Source of the DNA: Pontibacter sp. HSC-14F20
Lineage (GTDB): Bacteria > Bacteroidota > Bacteroidia > Cytophagales > Hymenobacteraceae
DNA length: 64,000 nucleotides
Direction of reading: 5' to 3'
NCBI RefSeq assembly: GCF_019599265.1
Contig: NZ_JAHZTC010000022.1
Location: 1 to 64,000, forward strand
This document shows, one piece after another, positions 43,919 to 52,648 of this stretch. The translations under genes and the position numbers were made by a program. Positions within the stretch are counted from its first letter, which is position 1. Every line of letters starts with the position of its first letter. The notes under the pieces were generated by a model. The model ran no database searches. It was not told where the DNA came from and saw nothing but the letters and a program-made list of their open reading frames with translations.

Positions 43919-45907
43919 ATGAGGTTATTACAGACCCTTTTGAGTCTTGCGCTGCTGCTTTTTCTCTCCTTTCAGGCAATTGCGCAGGAAGACAGTTCAG
44001 AACTAGCTATTGAGGAGTTTAATCTGCAAGCCGTGAACGACACGGCTTTTATGCTCCAAGCCACCAACGAATCGGGCAACCTGGTCAGGTATAGCGGTCC
44101 GCTGCCTGTTCGCATCAACGGCAACCTGCAAGATGTCAGCTTCACGGAAGGTGAGGCTCGTTTTTCGCTCCCCCAAAAGGTCAACCTGATACAGGTGAGC
44201 GCCAACGTCGGCACCCATACCGTGGCCCGCCTTTACCGCCTCGATGCTGAAGCCGAGCACGGTGTACGCCACTTCCCGATGTGGCTCTCTATTTTACCTC
44301 CACTGATCGCTATTCTGCTGGCCCTTATTTTCAGAGAGGTGCTGTTGGCGCTGTTTGCCGGTATATGGGTAGGTGGTTTCGTGATATACGGTCTCTCCTT
44401 TAAGGCTTTCTTTGCCAGCCTGCTGGCCGTTGCCGACACATACCTGATTGGCGCCCTCACAGATGCAGATCATATCTCCGTCGTCATTTTCTCAATGCTG
44501 ATTGGCGGCATGGTGGCTATTATCTCCAAAAACGGAGGTATGGCAGGCGTCGTGAACAGGCTCTCGCGCTATGCACGCTCAGCCCGGAGTTCGCAGCTGG
44601 TAACATGGGTGCTGGGTGTGGCCATCTTCTTCGATGACTATGCCAACTCTTTGATCGTAGGCAATACCATGCGCCCCGTTACAGACAAGCACCGCGTTTC
44701 GCGCGAAAAACTGGCCTATATTGTGGACAGCACCGCAGCTCCTGTGGCCGCTATCGCTTTTGTGACCACCTGGATCGGCGCTGAGCTGGGTTATATCAAG
44801 GATGCTACCATCACGCTGGGTATAGAGGAAGGCGCTTATTCGATGTTTTTAAACTCCCTACAGTACGCCTACTATCCGGTGCTTACGCTGGTGTTTATGC
44901 TGATGCTGATCTGGATGAACCGCGATTATGGCCTGATGCACAAAGCCGAGCAGCGTGCCCGCACGTCAGGCGCAGTGAGCAACCACCGCCCCGACAGCCG
45001 CAGCGACGCACGCCAACAGCAGGAAATGGCCGAGTTCGAAGCCATTGATCCTGATCGGAGCCGCGCATTCAATGCACTTATACCTGTACTGGTTGTCATT
45101 TTCGGAACCGTTATAGGACTGCTCTACACAGGGTATAATCCCGACACGTGGGCTGACCAGAGCATCGGTTTCTTTCGCAAGCTTTCCATAACCGTTGGCG
45201 ACTCCAACTCCTACACAGCCCTGATCTGGGCCTCGCTTTCGGGGGTAGTTGTAGCGATAGCCCTTACCGTAAGCCAGCGCATTATGAGCCTGTACGAAAC
45301 CATGGAGTCGCTGGTGACGGGCTTTAAGACAATGCTGCCAGCCATGCTGATTTTGGTGCTGGCGTGGTCGCTGGCGCAGGTTACCAAGGAGCTTTACACT
45401 GCCGAGTACCTCACCTCACTCTTTTCAGGCAATGTATCGCCGCGCTGGTTACCTGAGATCACCTTTTTCCTGGCTGGCATCATAGCCTTTTCAACCGGAT
45501 CGAGCTGGGGCACCATGGCCATTCTATACCCGCTGATGCTGCCTGCCACCTGGTATGTGAGCCTGCAGCACGGCATGAGCGCGGAGGAGACCATGCCGAT
45601 CATGTACAACGTGATCTCCGTAGTGCTGGCCGGCGCCGTATTCGGTGACCATTGCTCCCCTATTTCCGATACCACCATTCTCAGTTCCCTGGCCTCGGGT
45701 TGTAATCACATCGACCACGTGAAGACGCAGCTGCCTTATGCTGTCACAGTGGCGCTGGTAGCCAACCTGGTTTGTACCTCGCTTTCGAGCTGGGGTGTAC
45801 ACTGGTTCCTGGTATACATCATAGGAATTGCCGTGCTGTGGGGCATTATCAAACTGCTTGGCAAAAAAGTAGAATCCACGCCCGCATTGGCTGAAGTAGC
45901 AAACTAA
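43919..45907 (+). CDS. NhaC-family Na+/H+ antiporter with exported N-terminal domain
   Basis: A 662-residue protein. Residues 1-22 are a signal peptide (MRLLQTLLSLALLLFLSFQA), and 23-about 118 form a beta-rich exported domain (FMLQATNESGNLVRYSGPLP, VSANVGTHTVARLYRLDAEA). The membrane antiporter starts near 120 (WLSILPPLIAILLALIF), with the family blocks FFDDYANSLIVGNTMRPVTD, DSTAAPVAAIAFVTTWIGAE and DHCSPISDTTILSSLASGCN. The charged loop near 345-375 is cytoplasmic. Ordinary NhaC proteins lack the exported domain. It is followed after 10 bases by a small membrane protein. Confidence 0.87.
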   Translation: MRLLQTLLSLALLLFLSFQAIAQEDSSELAIEEFNLQAVNDTAFMLQATNESGNLVRYSGPLPVRINGNLQDVSFTEGEARFSLPQKVNLIQVSANVGTHTVARLYRLDAEAEHGVRHFPMWLSILPPLIAILLALIFREVLLALFAGIWVGGFVIYGLSFKAFFASLLAVADTYLIGALTDADHISVVIFSMLIGGMVAIISKNGGMAGVVNRLSRYARSARSSQLVTWVLGVAIFFDDYANSLIVGNTMRPVTDKHRVSREKLAYIVDSTAAPVAAIAFVTTWIGAELGYIKDATITLGIEEGAYSMFLNSLQYAYYPVLTLVFMLMLIWMNRDYGLMHKAEQRARTSGAVSNHRPDSRSDARQQQEMAEFEAIDPDRSRAFNALIPVLVVIFGTVIGLLYTGYNPDTWADQSIGFFRKLSITVGDSNSYTALIWASLSGVVVAIALTVSQRIMSLYETMESLVTGFKTMLPAMLILVLAWSLAQVTKELYTAEYLTSLFSGNVSPRWLPEITFFLAGIIAFSTGSSWGTMAILYPLMLPATWYVSLQHGMSAEETMPIMYNVISVVLAGAVFGDHCSPISDTTILSSLASGCNHIDHVKTQLPYAVTVALVANLVCTSLSSWGVHWFLVYIIGIAVLWGIIKLLGKKVESTPALAEVAN

Positions 45908-45917
45908 AAAAGAGACG

Positions 45918-46370
45918 ATGATTCCAAAACTGCAGAAAAGAGAAGGTATAGCACAGTCCGAGAAAATGGCAGAAGAGTTTGGCCGCATGCAACAGTTGAT
46001 CGATGCACTAAACAGCAAAGCCATTCCGGAAAGTATAGCCGCTACTATAACGCAGCAAATTGAGCCACTCAACAGCCCGGACATTCCAGCGCCTCTGTAC
46101 GCTACCCGACTGAAGGAAACCCGAAGCTCCATTCTCAAGCTGGTGGAAAAGCAGTTAAAACTGGTGCCTCAAAAGCACTATCAGAAACTATGGCTGGCAC
46201 TTGGCATGTCAGCATTAGGGATTCCTTTCGGCGTTGTGTTCTCCATAGCGCTGAAGAATTTTGCCTTTATTGGACTGGGCTTGCCGATTGGGATAGGCAT
46301 AGGTATAGCGGTTGGTACGCAGCTGGATGAACAAGCCCAAGCCGAAGGCCGGCAACTTGATTTGGAGTAG
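45918..46370 (+). CDS. Small membrane protein of unknown function
   Basis: A 150-residue protein. An N-terminal soluble helical half (AEEFGRMQQLIDALNSKAIP) is followed by two helices, LALGMSALGIPFGVVFSIAL and FAFIGLGLPIGIGIGIAVGT, the second a glycine zipper. It starts 10 bases after the NhaC stop with AAAAGAGACG before the ATG, so it is likely cotranscribed with the antiporter. No family recognised. Confidence 0.75.
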   Translation: MIPKLQKREGIAQSEKMAEEFGRMQQLIDALNSKAIPESIAATITQQIEPLNSPDIPAPLYATRLKETRSSILKLVEKQLKLVPQKHYQKLWLALGMSALGIPFGVVFSIALKNFAFIGLGLPIGIGIGIAVGTQLDEQAQAEGRQLDLE

Positions 46371-46399
46371 ATTTACGAACGTGCCCTTCTTACCGGAAG

Positions 46400-47335
46400 T
46401 TAAAAGTCTAGCCTGTAAAAGTCGTGCACTACAGTGCGAGCACCGTAGCTCTCCTTATACTTTACCAGGCCCTCGTTCAGGTATAACCCCTGCTGCTCTG
46501 TGGAAATGCCGAAGCTGAAGTATTTTTTGTGTAGGTATACCTCGCGTATCAGGTGTTCGACAAGCACATAAGCTGCGCCTTCTTCCTGTGCCCTTTTGTT
46601 TGCGGCGATATACTGACAGTGAGCAGCAGTAGCAGTTTCGTAAACCAGGGCGCCCGTCAGCAGCTCACCCTCCTGGATAATTGTATAAAGGCTAATGTTC
46701 TCGGGGAATAACTTCGCCAACCTCCCAACTTCCTCTGCTGTATGCACCGGCTGCAGCTTGTGCCTGCTTTCAAGCTTTGTCGCTACAAGCTGCATAAAAC
46801 CGGCATAATCTTCTGATCGCTGCACCTGCCACTCCTGCTGCCTGCCCTGCGACAAGCGCCAACGGCGGTCTTTGCTATACCTGACAGGCTGCCCCAGGTC
46901 AATCACGGAATTCACATCCCGGCGGTATAACGTGGCCCCATACCTGAACAAGGCATAAAGGTCTTCCTCGGCTGGTAGTTGGTGGTAGGTGTGCGGTATG
47001 GCTTTGTAAAAAAGTGCCTTGAAATGCTGCTCACGGCTATACCTGATAAGCGCCTCAACCACCTGCAGCATCAGGGGGCTTTTCATTTTCTTGCTGCTTG
47101 CTATCCCTCCATAGCTTAGCCCTGCGTGCGAGTGCAGCTCATCGTTTGAAGCATTAGCCGGCAGAACCGCCACCAACTTGCCTTTGTGGTAGAACAACAA
47201 CGAGTGGTCTTCGAAGCGGTCGGCATGGTACTCCACATAGTCGCGCAGAAACAGGAACGTGCCGTTTTTAGAGGCCTGCACAAAAGCATCCCATTCCGAC
47301 TTATACCTATCGCTATACCTGACTACTGCTACCAT
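46400..47335 (-). CDS. GNAT/FemAB-like acyltransferase
   Basis: A 311-residue cytosolic protein with the GNAT/FemAB-like double fold. NGTFLFLRDYVEYHADRFED and LPANASNDELHSHAGLSYGG resemble proteins annotated as peptidoglycan-bridge or GNAT transferases in Bacteroidota. The C-terminal half (LYTIIQEGELLTGALVYETA, SFGISTEQQGLYLNEGL) contains the second acyltransferase lobe. Substrate unknown; such genes often serve surface polysaccharide or cell wall. Convergent with the small membrane-protein gene. Confidence 0.72.
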   Translation of the reverse strand: MVAVVRYSDRYKSEWDAFVQASKNGTFLFLRDYVEYHADRFEDHSLLFYHKGKLVAVLPANASNDELHSHAGLSYGGIASSKKMKSPLMLQVVEALIRYSREQHFKALFYKAIPHTYHQLPAEEDLYALFRYGATLYRRDVNSVIDLGQPVRYSKDRRWRLSQGRQQEWQVQRSEDYAGFMQLVATKLESRHKLQPVHTAEEVGRLAKLFPENISLYTIIQEGELLTGALVYETATAAHCQYIAANKRAQEEGAAYVLVEHLIREVYLHKKYFSFGISTEQQGLYLNEGLVKYKESYGARTVVHDFYRLDF

Positions 47336-47421
47336 TGCTTCCTGAAAAGGCTTGTCTCTGATGGTTACTCTATTTAATTAAAAAATTATACCTGTGATGC
47401 GGGCCATACCTGTAAAAAAGC

Positions 47422-47441
47422 GGACAGGTCGCGACCTGTCC
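47422..47441. repeat. 20-bp perfect palindrome
   Basis: GGACAGGTCGCGACCTGTCC is fully symmetrical in the 192-base spacer between the acyltransferase and kinase genes. The adjoining sequence shares TAGGGACAGG (minus strand) with the palindrome cluster at 14.1 kb, suggesting one repeat family. Confidence 0.55.
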
Positions 47442-47527
47442 CTACTGCTATACCTGTCGACGAGATTATGGTTTAACGGCCCCACATTGCTGTTTTTCAA
47501 CCTACTCCTCAACTCTCAAACTTAAAA

Positions 47528-48703
47528 TCACCTGTTCAGCACAATCCGGAAGGTGGTGCCTTTGCCGACTTCGGAAGACCTGACGTAGAGACGACCTTCG
47601 TGGTAGTTGTCGATGATGCGCTTGGCCAGTGCCAGCCCTAGTCCCCAGCCTCTCTTTTTGGTGGTGAAGCCCGGCAGAAAAACCGAGTCCATCTTGCTCT
47701 TCGGTATACCTTTGCCTGTATCGCTGATGTCGAGTGCAATCTGACTTTTGCCCAGCAGCGAGAGCTGTAGCCTGATGCTGCCGCGCCCTTCCATCGCATC
47801 TACCGCATTTTTGCAGATATTTTCGATCACCCAGTCAAAGAGCGGCACGTTAACTTTGGCTGTTATTTCAGGCGCAAAATTAGTGGCAACACTGAAATCC
47901 ACTTTACTCGAAATCCGGTTTTGCAGGTAATTGATGGCGTTCTCGGTCACCTGCAGTATGTTCTCGTCACGCAGCAGCGGCACCGATCCTATGTTGGAAA
48001 AACGCTCCGTGATGATCTCCAGTCGGCGAATATCCTTCCAGAGTTCTGCCGTGATGGGCTCATTCTCGAACTTCGGGCTCGACTTCATGTACTCGTACCA
48101 AGCCATCAAAGAAGAAAGCGGTGTGCCCAGTTGGTGCGCTGTTTCTTTGGCCAGACCCACCCATACCCTGTTTTGCTCGGCCTTTCGGGAGTAACTGAAA
48201 GCGAAATACGCCATCAGGGCAAAGCAAAAAATAACCATGAGCTGCACGTATGGGTAGTAGCGCAGCTGCGAAAGCAGATCCGAGTCTTTGTAGAACACAT
48301 AGTTCTCGGAGCCCTCCGCCCAAGGCACAATAATCGGAGCGTGCTGCGCCTTCATGCGGGCAATCTCGCGCTGCAACAGCTCATTCTTCCGTTCCTCCGA
48401 AATGTTTTCAGGCAGATTAATGTTCTTGAAATCGAGAATGTTTTCGTACTCGTCTGTCAGAATAACAGGTATGGTATGGTTAGAAGAAAGAATCTCTTCT
48501 TCAATAAAAACGATGTTGTCATCGCTGGGCGCGTTGATCATGTAGCGCAGGCCCTTGGCATAAAGCTGCACCAATTCCTGCTCTCTCTCAGACAGTTTGC
48601 TCACTAATACGTTAGTGTACGTAATAGTAACGGCTCCAATAATGAGCGCGACAATAACGACAAGAAACTTTATTCTGTTTTTCTGGGCGTAAATGGGGAT
48701 CAT
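47528..48703 (-). CDS. Sensor histidine kinase
   Basis: A 391-residue membrane kinase. TM1 is near residues 12-30, a periplasmic sensor about 31-150, and TM2 near 151-171. The phospho-acceptor is H190 in LAKETAHQLGTPLSSLMAW. ATP-binding boxes follow: N (WVIENICKNAVDAMEG), G1 (DISDTGKGIP) and G2 (GWGLGLALAKRII). No response-regulator gene is adjacent, so it is an orphan. Divergent from hemA (114-base gap). Confidence 0.9.
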   Translation of the reverse strand: MIPIYAQKNRIKFLVVIVALIIGAVTITYTNVLVSKLSEREQELVQLYAKGLRYMINAPSDDNIVFIEEEILSSNHTIPVILTDEYENILDFKNINLPENISEERKNELLQREIARMKAQHAPIIVPWAEGSENYVFYKDSDLLSQLRYYPYVQLMVIFCFALMAYFAFSYSRKAEQNRVWVGLAKETAHQLGTPLSSLMAWYEYMKSSPKFENEPITAELWKDIRRLEIITERFSNIGSVPLLRDENILQVTENAINYLQNRISSKVDFSVATNFAPEITAKVNVPLFDWVIENICKNAVDAMEGRGSIRLQLSLLGKSQIALDISDTGKGIPKSKMDSVFLPGFTTKKRGWGLGLALAKRIIDNYHEGRLYVRSSEVGKGTTFRIVLNR

Positions 48704-48784
48704 GCGGTAAGCGCGAAAATTATCTGAAATTAGTATAAATTAATTAATAAGGGCAAGTAAGTTTCTTTTTAATAAGCAAAGCAG

Positions 48785-48792
48785 TAATTTTG
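48785..48792 (+). promoter_or_regulatory. -7 element for hemA
   Basis: TAATTTTG, a match to TAnnTTTG, 25 bases before the hemA ATG. Confidence 0.5.
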
Positions 48793-48817
48793 CACTTTAG
48801 TATTCCGAACGTAAGTT

Positions 48818-50092
48818 ATGCTTCAGAACTTTAAAGCAATCAGCCTGTCGTACAAGAAAGCTCCGCTGGATATCAGGGAACTGATTGCCTTAGATGAGAA
48901 CTCGTGCAGGCAATTCATTCAGACGCTGAAGAGCTTTATTCAGGCTTCTGACATATTGGTGCTCTCTACCTGCAACCGCACCGAAGTTTATTATAACTCC
49001 GATGTGGACTATAGTACCGAAATCGTAAAGCTGCTCGGCATTACCAAGGGCATCAACAACATTACCCAATACCTCGACTATTTTACCATCCTCAACGAAC
49101 ACAACGATGCTGTACAGCATTTATTTGAGGTAAGTATGGGTCTGGAGTCGCAGGTGGTGGGCGACATGCAGATCACCAACCAGGTGAAGCAGTCGTACCA
49201 GTGGGCAGCCGACAACGAAACTGCCGGTCCGTTTCTGCACCGCCTGATGCATACCATCTTCTTCACCAACAAACGCGTTGTGCAGGAAACTGCCTTCCGC
49301 GACGGTGCCGCCTCTACCTCTTATGCTGCCATTGAATTGATTGAGGAGCTGACTGCCGATGTGGTGGCTGAGCCCAAAATTCTGGTGGTAGGTGTGGGTG
49401 AGATTGGCGCTGATGTATGCCGTCACCTCAAAGACAAGGGCTACCAAGACGTCACGATCACAAACCGCACGATGGCCAAGGCGCAGATCCTGGCTGACGA
49501 GTGTGGCATGACCGTACTTCCGTTTCAGGATATCGTGCAGGGTTTGAAAGAGGCTGATGTGATCATCTCATCAGTGGCTCGCGAAACGCCGTTCTTTACC
49601 AAAGAAATGATCCAGCGCCTGAACGTGCTCACGTTCAAGTTTTTCATAGACCTTTCGGTGCCGCGCAGCGTTGAGGCCGAAGCAGAAGCCGTGCCTGGCG
49701 TACTGGTTTACAACATCGACACCATACAGAACAAGGCGTCTGCCGCACTCCAGCAGCGCATCAACTCCGTGCCAAAGGTACGCGCTGTTATCGAAGAGTC
49801 GATGGAGCAGTTCAACGACTGGTCTAAAGAAATGATGGTATCGCCTACCATCAACAAGCTTAAAAATGCCCTGGAAACGATCCGCCAGGAAGAGATGGCC
49901 CGCTACATGAAAAAGCTCGGCCCGAAAGAAGCCAAGCTGGTTGACAATATTACCAAGTCGATGATGCAAAAAGTAATTAAGCTGCCTGTGCTGCAACTGA
50001 AAGCAGCCTGCAAACGTGGCGAAGCCGAGACACTCATCGACCTGCTCAACGATTTATTTGACCTGGAAAAGCAGGAGGCGAGGCTTAGTTAA
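48818..50092 (+). CDS. hemA: Glutamyl-tRNA reductase
   Basis: A 424-residue NADPH enzyme that commits glutamyl-tRNA to tetrapyrrole synthesis. The nucleophile is C52 in LVLSTCNRTEVYY. VSMGLESQVVGDMQITNQV and the Rossmann loop ILVVGVGEIGADVCRHL are typical; the C-terminal dimerisation helix is present. Complete. An IS4-type element starts 40 bases after the stop, inside what appears to be the gene's own terminator. Confidence 0.96.
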   Translation: MLQNFKAISLSYKKAPLDIRELIALDENSCRQFIQTLKSFIQASDILVLSTCNRTEVYYNSDVDYSTEIVKLLGITKGINNITQYLDYFTILNEHNDAVQHLFEVSMGLESQVVGDMQITNQVKQSYQWAADNETAGPFLHRLMHTIFFTNKRVVQETAFRDGAASTSYAAIELIEELTADVVAEPKILVVGVGEIGADVCRHLKDKGYQDVTITNRTMAKAQILADECGMTVLPFQDIVQGLKEADVIISSVARETPFFTKEMIQRLNVLTFKFFIDLSVPRSVEAEAEAVPGVLVYNIDTIQNKASAALQQRINSVPKVRAVIEESMEQFNDWSKEMMVSPTINKLKNALETIRQEEMARYMKKLGPKEAKLVDNITKSMMQKVIKLPVLQLKAACKRGEAETLIDLLNDLFDLEKQEARLS

Positions 50093-50136
50093 TATTAATC
50101 ACCATTAAAAATAAAGAAAGTCGGTGTTGCGCAGGA

Positions 50137-50166
50137 GTGGTCGGAAGAAATTCCGACCACTTTTTT
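50137..50166 (+). terminator. Terminator formed by the left end of the IS4 element
   Basis: GTGGTCGGAA (50137-50146) pairs perfectly with TTCCGACCAC (50151-50160) around GAAA and is followed by T6. It can stop hemA transcripts and block entry into the element. The right end folds similarly with one G-T pair. Confidence 0.8.
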
Positions 50167-51407
50167 ATGTTTTGAAGAGTTTGTCCAGGTCCCCCCGCAC
50201 GCTGCCACGATGATGGCTATGGCCAGGTTTCTGACTTCCATGGCAAACCGGCGTTTGGCTGTTTTATAGCCGATGGCGTTGGCGTGTTTGTAGATAAGCA
50301 GCAGCATGGCCACAATCAGGGTCATGTAAAGCATCACCTGGATGCCGTTCTGGTTGAGCGAAACTAAATGGCTCAGGTGCAGCTCCTGCTTGAGGAAGCG
50401 AAAGAAGACTTCCATGTCCCACCTTTGCCGGTAAGCCTTGGCTACCTCTTGTGCGGACAGCTGCAGGGCATTGGTCAACAGCCAGTAGCGCTGCCCCGGG
50501 TCTTGCTTGCTTTCCACGATGAGCAGGCGCAAATCCTGCTCCAGCAGGCTTTCCCGGTAGTGGACATTGCCTTTCTTGTTTTGGATGCGCTCCCCGCACT
50601 AAAGCCTGACCAGCTCATCGCTCAGCAGCACTCCTTCTCCCAGATCTGTCTGCTGGTCTTCCCCAAGCAGGTTGGACCTGAGCTCATACTTGCGCTTTTC
50701 CTTCAGCCGGCAGACAAAGGGCACCTGCTGCGCGGCAAAGGCCTCCAGGCTTTTGCCCGATTGCAGGCCCCGGTCCAGCACATACAGGTTCTGACCAGCA
50801 CATACAGGTTCTGATGGCCCGCCTCCTGCCGGACATGCTGCCAGACCAGGTGGGGCAGGGCGACCGCTTCGCTGTTATAGCTACGCCCGCTGAAAGCCTG
50901 GGCGCTGCAGGGCAGCACCCCATCGAAGGCCATGGTGTATTTGACTGCCTTCTTGCCGCTTGTATGCCCGATGCTGCTTTGCAGCTTGCCGGCTGTATCA
51001 CTGACCAAGGTGCTGTCGACCCGGATCAACAGGTGCTTTTGCCGCTCACGCGCTGAATACAGGCGGGCATACTGCTCATAGATGCATTCATAGATCTGGC
51101 TGAAGTAGTGGGCATCTATTTGAGATAGACGCTCTGATATAGAGCTCCGTCGGACGCTTTCCCCAGCCTCCAGGTGAAAGAGCTGCTTGAAGAGCGGGTC
51201 ATGGAAGGTGTCTTCCAGGCTCCGCTGACTGAGCCGCTCGTTTTCCAGCATCCCCTAGAGCAGCAGGTAGAACATCTTGCGCCCATGGAGTACCTTGGCA
51301 TAGCGGTCTACCCGGCTTTGAAGAGCGAGTTGCTCCAGGTATTGCTCGGGGATAAGGGCCAGCAACTGGCTCACACTCATCCGGTGGTCTTTGAATAGGC
51401 GCATCAT
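50165..51407 (-). pseudogene. IS4-family transposase, disrupted
   Basis: Reads from ATG 51407 (MMRLFKDHRMSVSQLLALI). Defects: TAG at codon 51 (51255-51257); a 20-bp tandem duplication (50775-50814) that shifts frame; a second TAG at 50599-50601; and a one-base loss in a G6 run near 50193, beyond which the natural end is DLDKLFKT and TAA 50165-50167. With these repaired the protein is about 407 residues. The DDE parts remain visible: LLIRVDSTLVSD, LDRGLQSGKSL, and the IS4 signature YRQRWDMEVFFRFLKQEL. It cannot be made as one protein. Confidence 0.88.
50775..50814. repeat. 20-bp tandem duplication in the IS4 transposase
   Basis: CCAGCACATACAGGTTCTGA occurs twice with no spacer (50775-50794, 50795-50814). 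Removing one copy restores the reading frame. Confidence 0.95.
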
Positions 51408-51573
51408 CTTGATCAGTTAGCCTATAAAGACAACAAACAAAAGAAGCAGAGAGGTCAGAGAAGTGAAAAAATAGCCCCTAAATCAAAAATGGCCGGAAGA
51501 TTTCATCTTCCGACCACTCCTGGAGTTGCGCCGGCTTTTTTTTATTTATAAATATAAAATAATATATATATTT

Positions 51574-51615
51574 ACATATTGGCTTAAGTAGCTCAAGATG
51601 CTTAAACCAATATGT
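51574..51615. promoter_or_regulatory. Hairpin upstream of the TM2 lipoprotein gene
   Basis: ACATATTGGCTTAAG (51574-51588) pairs with CTTAAACCAATATGT (51601-51615) with one mismatch around a 12-base loop, 53 bases before the ATG. No T-tract follows, so it is more likely a leader structure or binding site than a terminator. Confidence 0.4.
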
Positions 51616-51667
51616 AAGCTTATCACACAATTAATTTTTCGATCTTTTTAATAGAACAAACTTTTAC

Positions 51668-52261
51668 ATGAAAAAACATCTATCTCTACTAAGTCTGATT
51701 GCGCTTATCCTTTTCAGCGCTTGCTCCAAGCAGCCATACTATTTTACAACAACGCCTGTAGCTAGCAGCTATAAACAGATCCCAACTGAAAATACCGCTA
51801 CAGCGTCAGTTCAGCAAGAAACTATCATAACTGCTGAGTCAATCCCTGCGAAAGCTTCTACAAGTACTAAATCTGATTTGACTGCGACAGCTTCTATAAC
51901 GACTACGCCTGCTGTAGTCACTCCAAGAACTGCAGCAATAGAAGCTCCTGTTATAGCTACTGAGCGCTCATTCACTAAAAAAGAAGTGAAGCTGGCTATC
52001 AAAGAAGCAAAAAAGGAAATAAAAAAAGCAACTAAGCAAGATGAGGGTGGCACATCCGGGAAAAGCCAACTTGTAGCGCTATTACTAGCCATTTTTGTAG
52101 GAGCACTTGGTATCCACCGCTTTTATTTGGGCTATACAACTATTGGCATAATTCAACTCCTAACACTAGGCGGTTGCGGTATATGGGCTCTAATAGACTT
52201 AATCAGGATTATAACTGGTGATCTGAAACCAGCCAATGGCGATTATTCAGAAAAGTTATAA
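51668..52261 (+). CDS. Lipoprotein with C-terminal TM2 domain
   Basis: A 197-residue protein. It has a lipoprotein signal (MKKHLSLLSLIALILFSAC), then about 75 residues rich in Thr/Ala/Ser, then a basic helix (KKEVKLAIKEAKKEIKKA). Residues 135-190 are a TM2 domain: LVALLLAIFVGALGIHRFYL followed by GYTTIGIIQLLTLGGCGIWA and DLIRIITG. Anchoring by both lipid and two membrane helices is odd. It overlaps the DUF2752 gene by 26 bases. The AT-rich composition differs from most of the window. Confidence 0.85.
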   Translation: MKKHLSLLSLIALILFSACSKQPYYFTTTPVASSYKQIPTENTATASVQQETIITAESIPAKASTSTKSDLTATASITTTPAVVTPRTAAIEAPVIATERSFTKKEVKLAIKEAKKEIKKATKQDEGGTSGKSQLVALLLAIFVGALGIHRFYLGYTTIGIIQLLTLGGCGIWALIDLIRIITGDLKPANGDYSEKL

Positions 52262-52592
52262 ACAGCAACTGATCTCTAAAGAATATTGGAGTATAGCCAA
52301 AGTGTTATCTTTGGCTATACTCCCTTTGGCACTATTGTTTCTGCCTACCACTTTTTTTGATGAGGGACAGTCGGTATGCTTGAGCGTACTGCTGGCAGAT
52401 ACAACGTGCTACGGATGTGGTATGACCCGTGCTATTATGCACCTGATTCATTTTAACTTGGAGGCAGCATTAACATTTAACAAACTCTCTTTAATTGTTC
52501 TGCCCTTACTTATATATGTGTGGGGCCAATCCATATACCGGGATTGCATACACCTACATACTTTCTACAGGTCTAATCAGAGGGTTAAATAA
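52236..52592 (+). CDS. DUF2752 membrane protein
   Basis: A 118-residue protein with two helices and the family motif CYGCGMTRAIMHLIHFN. The ATG lies inside the end of the TM2 gene, so translation is coupled. The last three codons and the stop (RVK, TAA) are supplied by the inverted repeat of the IS1182 element; before insertion the frame would have ended SNQSP and TAA (now 54425-54427). The gene is therefore nearly unchanged. Role unknown; DUF2752 often accompanies TM2-domain genes. Confidence 0.85.
   Translation: MAIIQKSYKQQLISKEYWSIAKVLSLAILPLALLFLPTTFFDEGQSVCLSVLLADTTCYGCGMTRAIMHLIHFNLEAALTFNKLSLIVLPLLIYVWGQSIYRDCIHLHTFYRSNQRVK
52288..52323. repeat. Perfect 15-bp inverted repeat inside the DUF2752 gene
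   Basis: GGAGTATAGCCAAAG (52288-52302) and CTTTGGCTATACTCC (52309-52323) are perfect complements around TGTTAT. It lies 27 bases past the TM2 stop codon and encodes residues WSIAKVLSLAILP. No T-tract follows. Confidence 0.8.
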
Positions 52593-52625
52593 AAAGAGGC
52601 TGTCCAGAAAGGGCAGCCTCTTTGC
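52590..52625 (-). terminator. Terminator in the left inverted repeat of the IS1182 element
   Basis: AAAGAGGCTGTCC pairs with GGGCAGCCTCTTT (one G-T pair) around AGAAA; on the minus strand T5ATTT follows. It ends the transposase transcript 24 bases after its stop. Confidence 0.75.
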
Positions 52626-52648
52626 GTTTATCCGGATATTGTTGTTTT

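Larger units (their letters stand above)
50132..51522 (-). mobile_element. IS4-family insertion sequence (degenerate)
   Basis: About 1391 bp bounded by a perfect 17-bp inverted repeat, CAGGAGTGGTCGGAAGA at 50132-50148 and its complement at 51506-51522. The flanks GTGTTGCG (50124-50131) and GAGTTGCG (51523-51530) match 7 of 8 and may be the target duplication. Joining the flanks rebuilds a hairpin AAAGTCGG-loop-CCGGCTTT followed by T8, i.e. the likely hemA terminator, with the insertion in its loop. It contains no AGGTATA copies, unlike its host. Confidence 0.85.
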
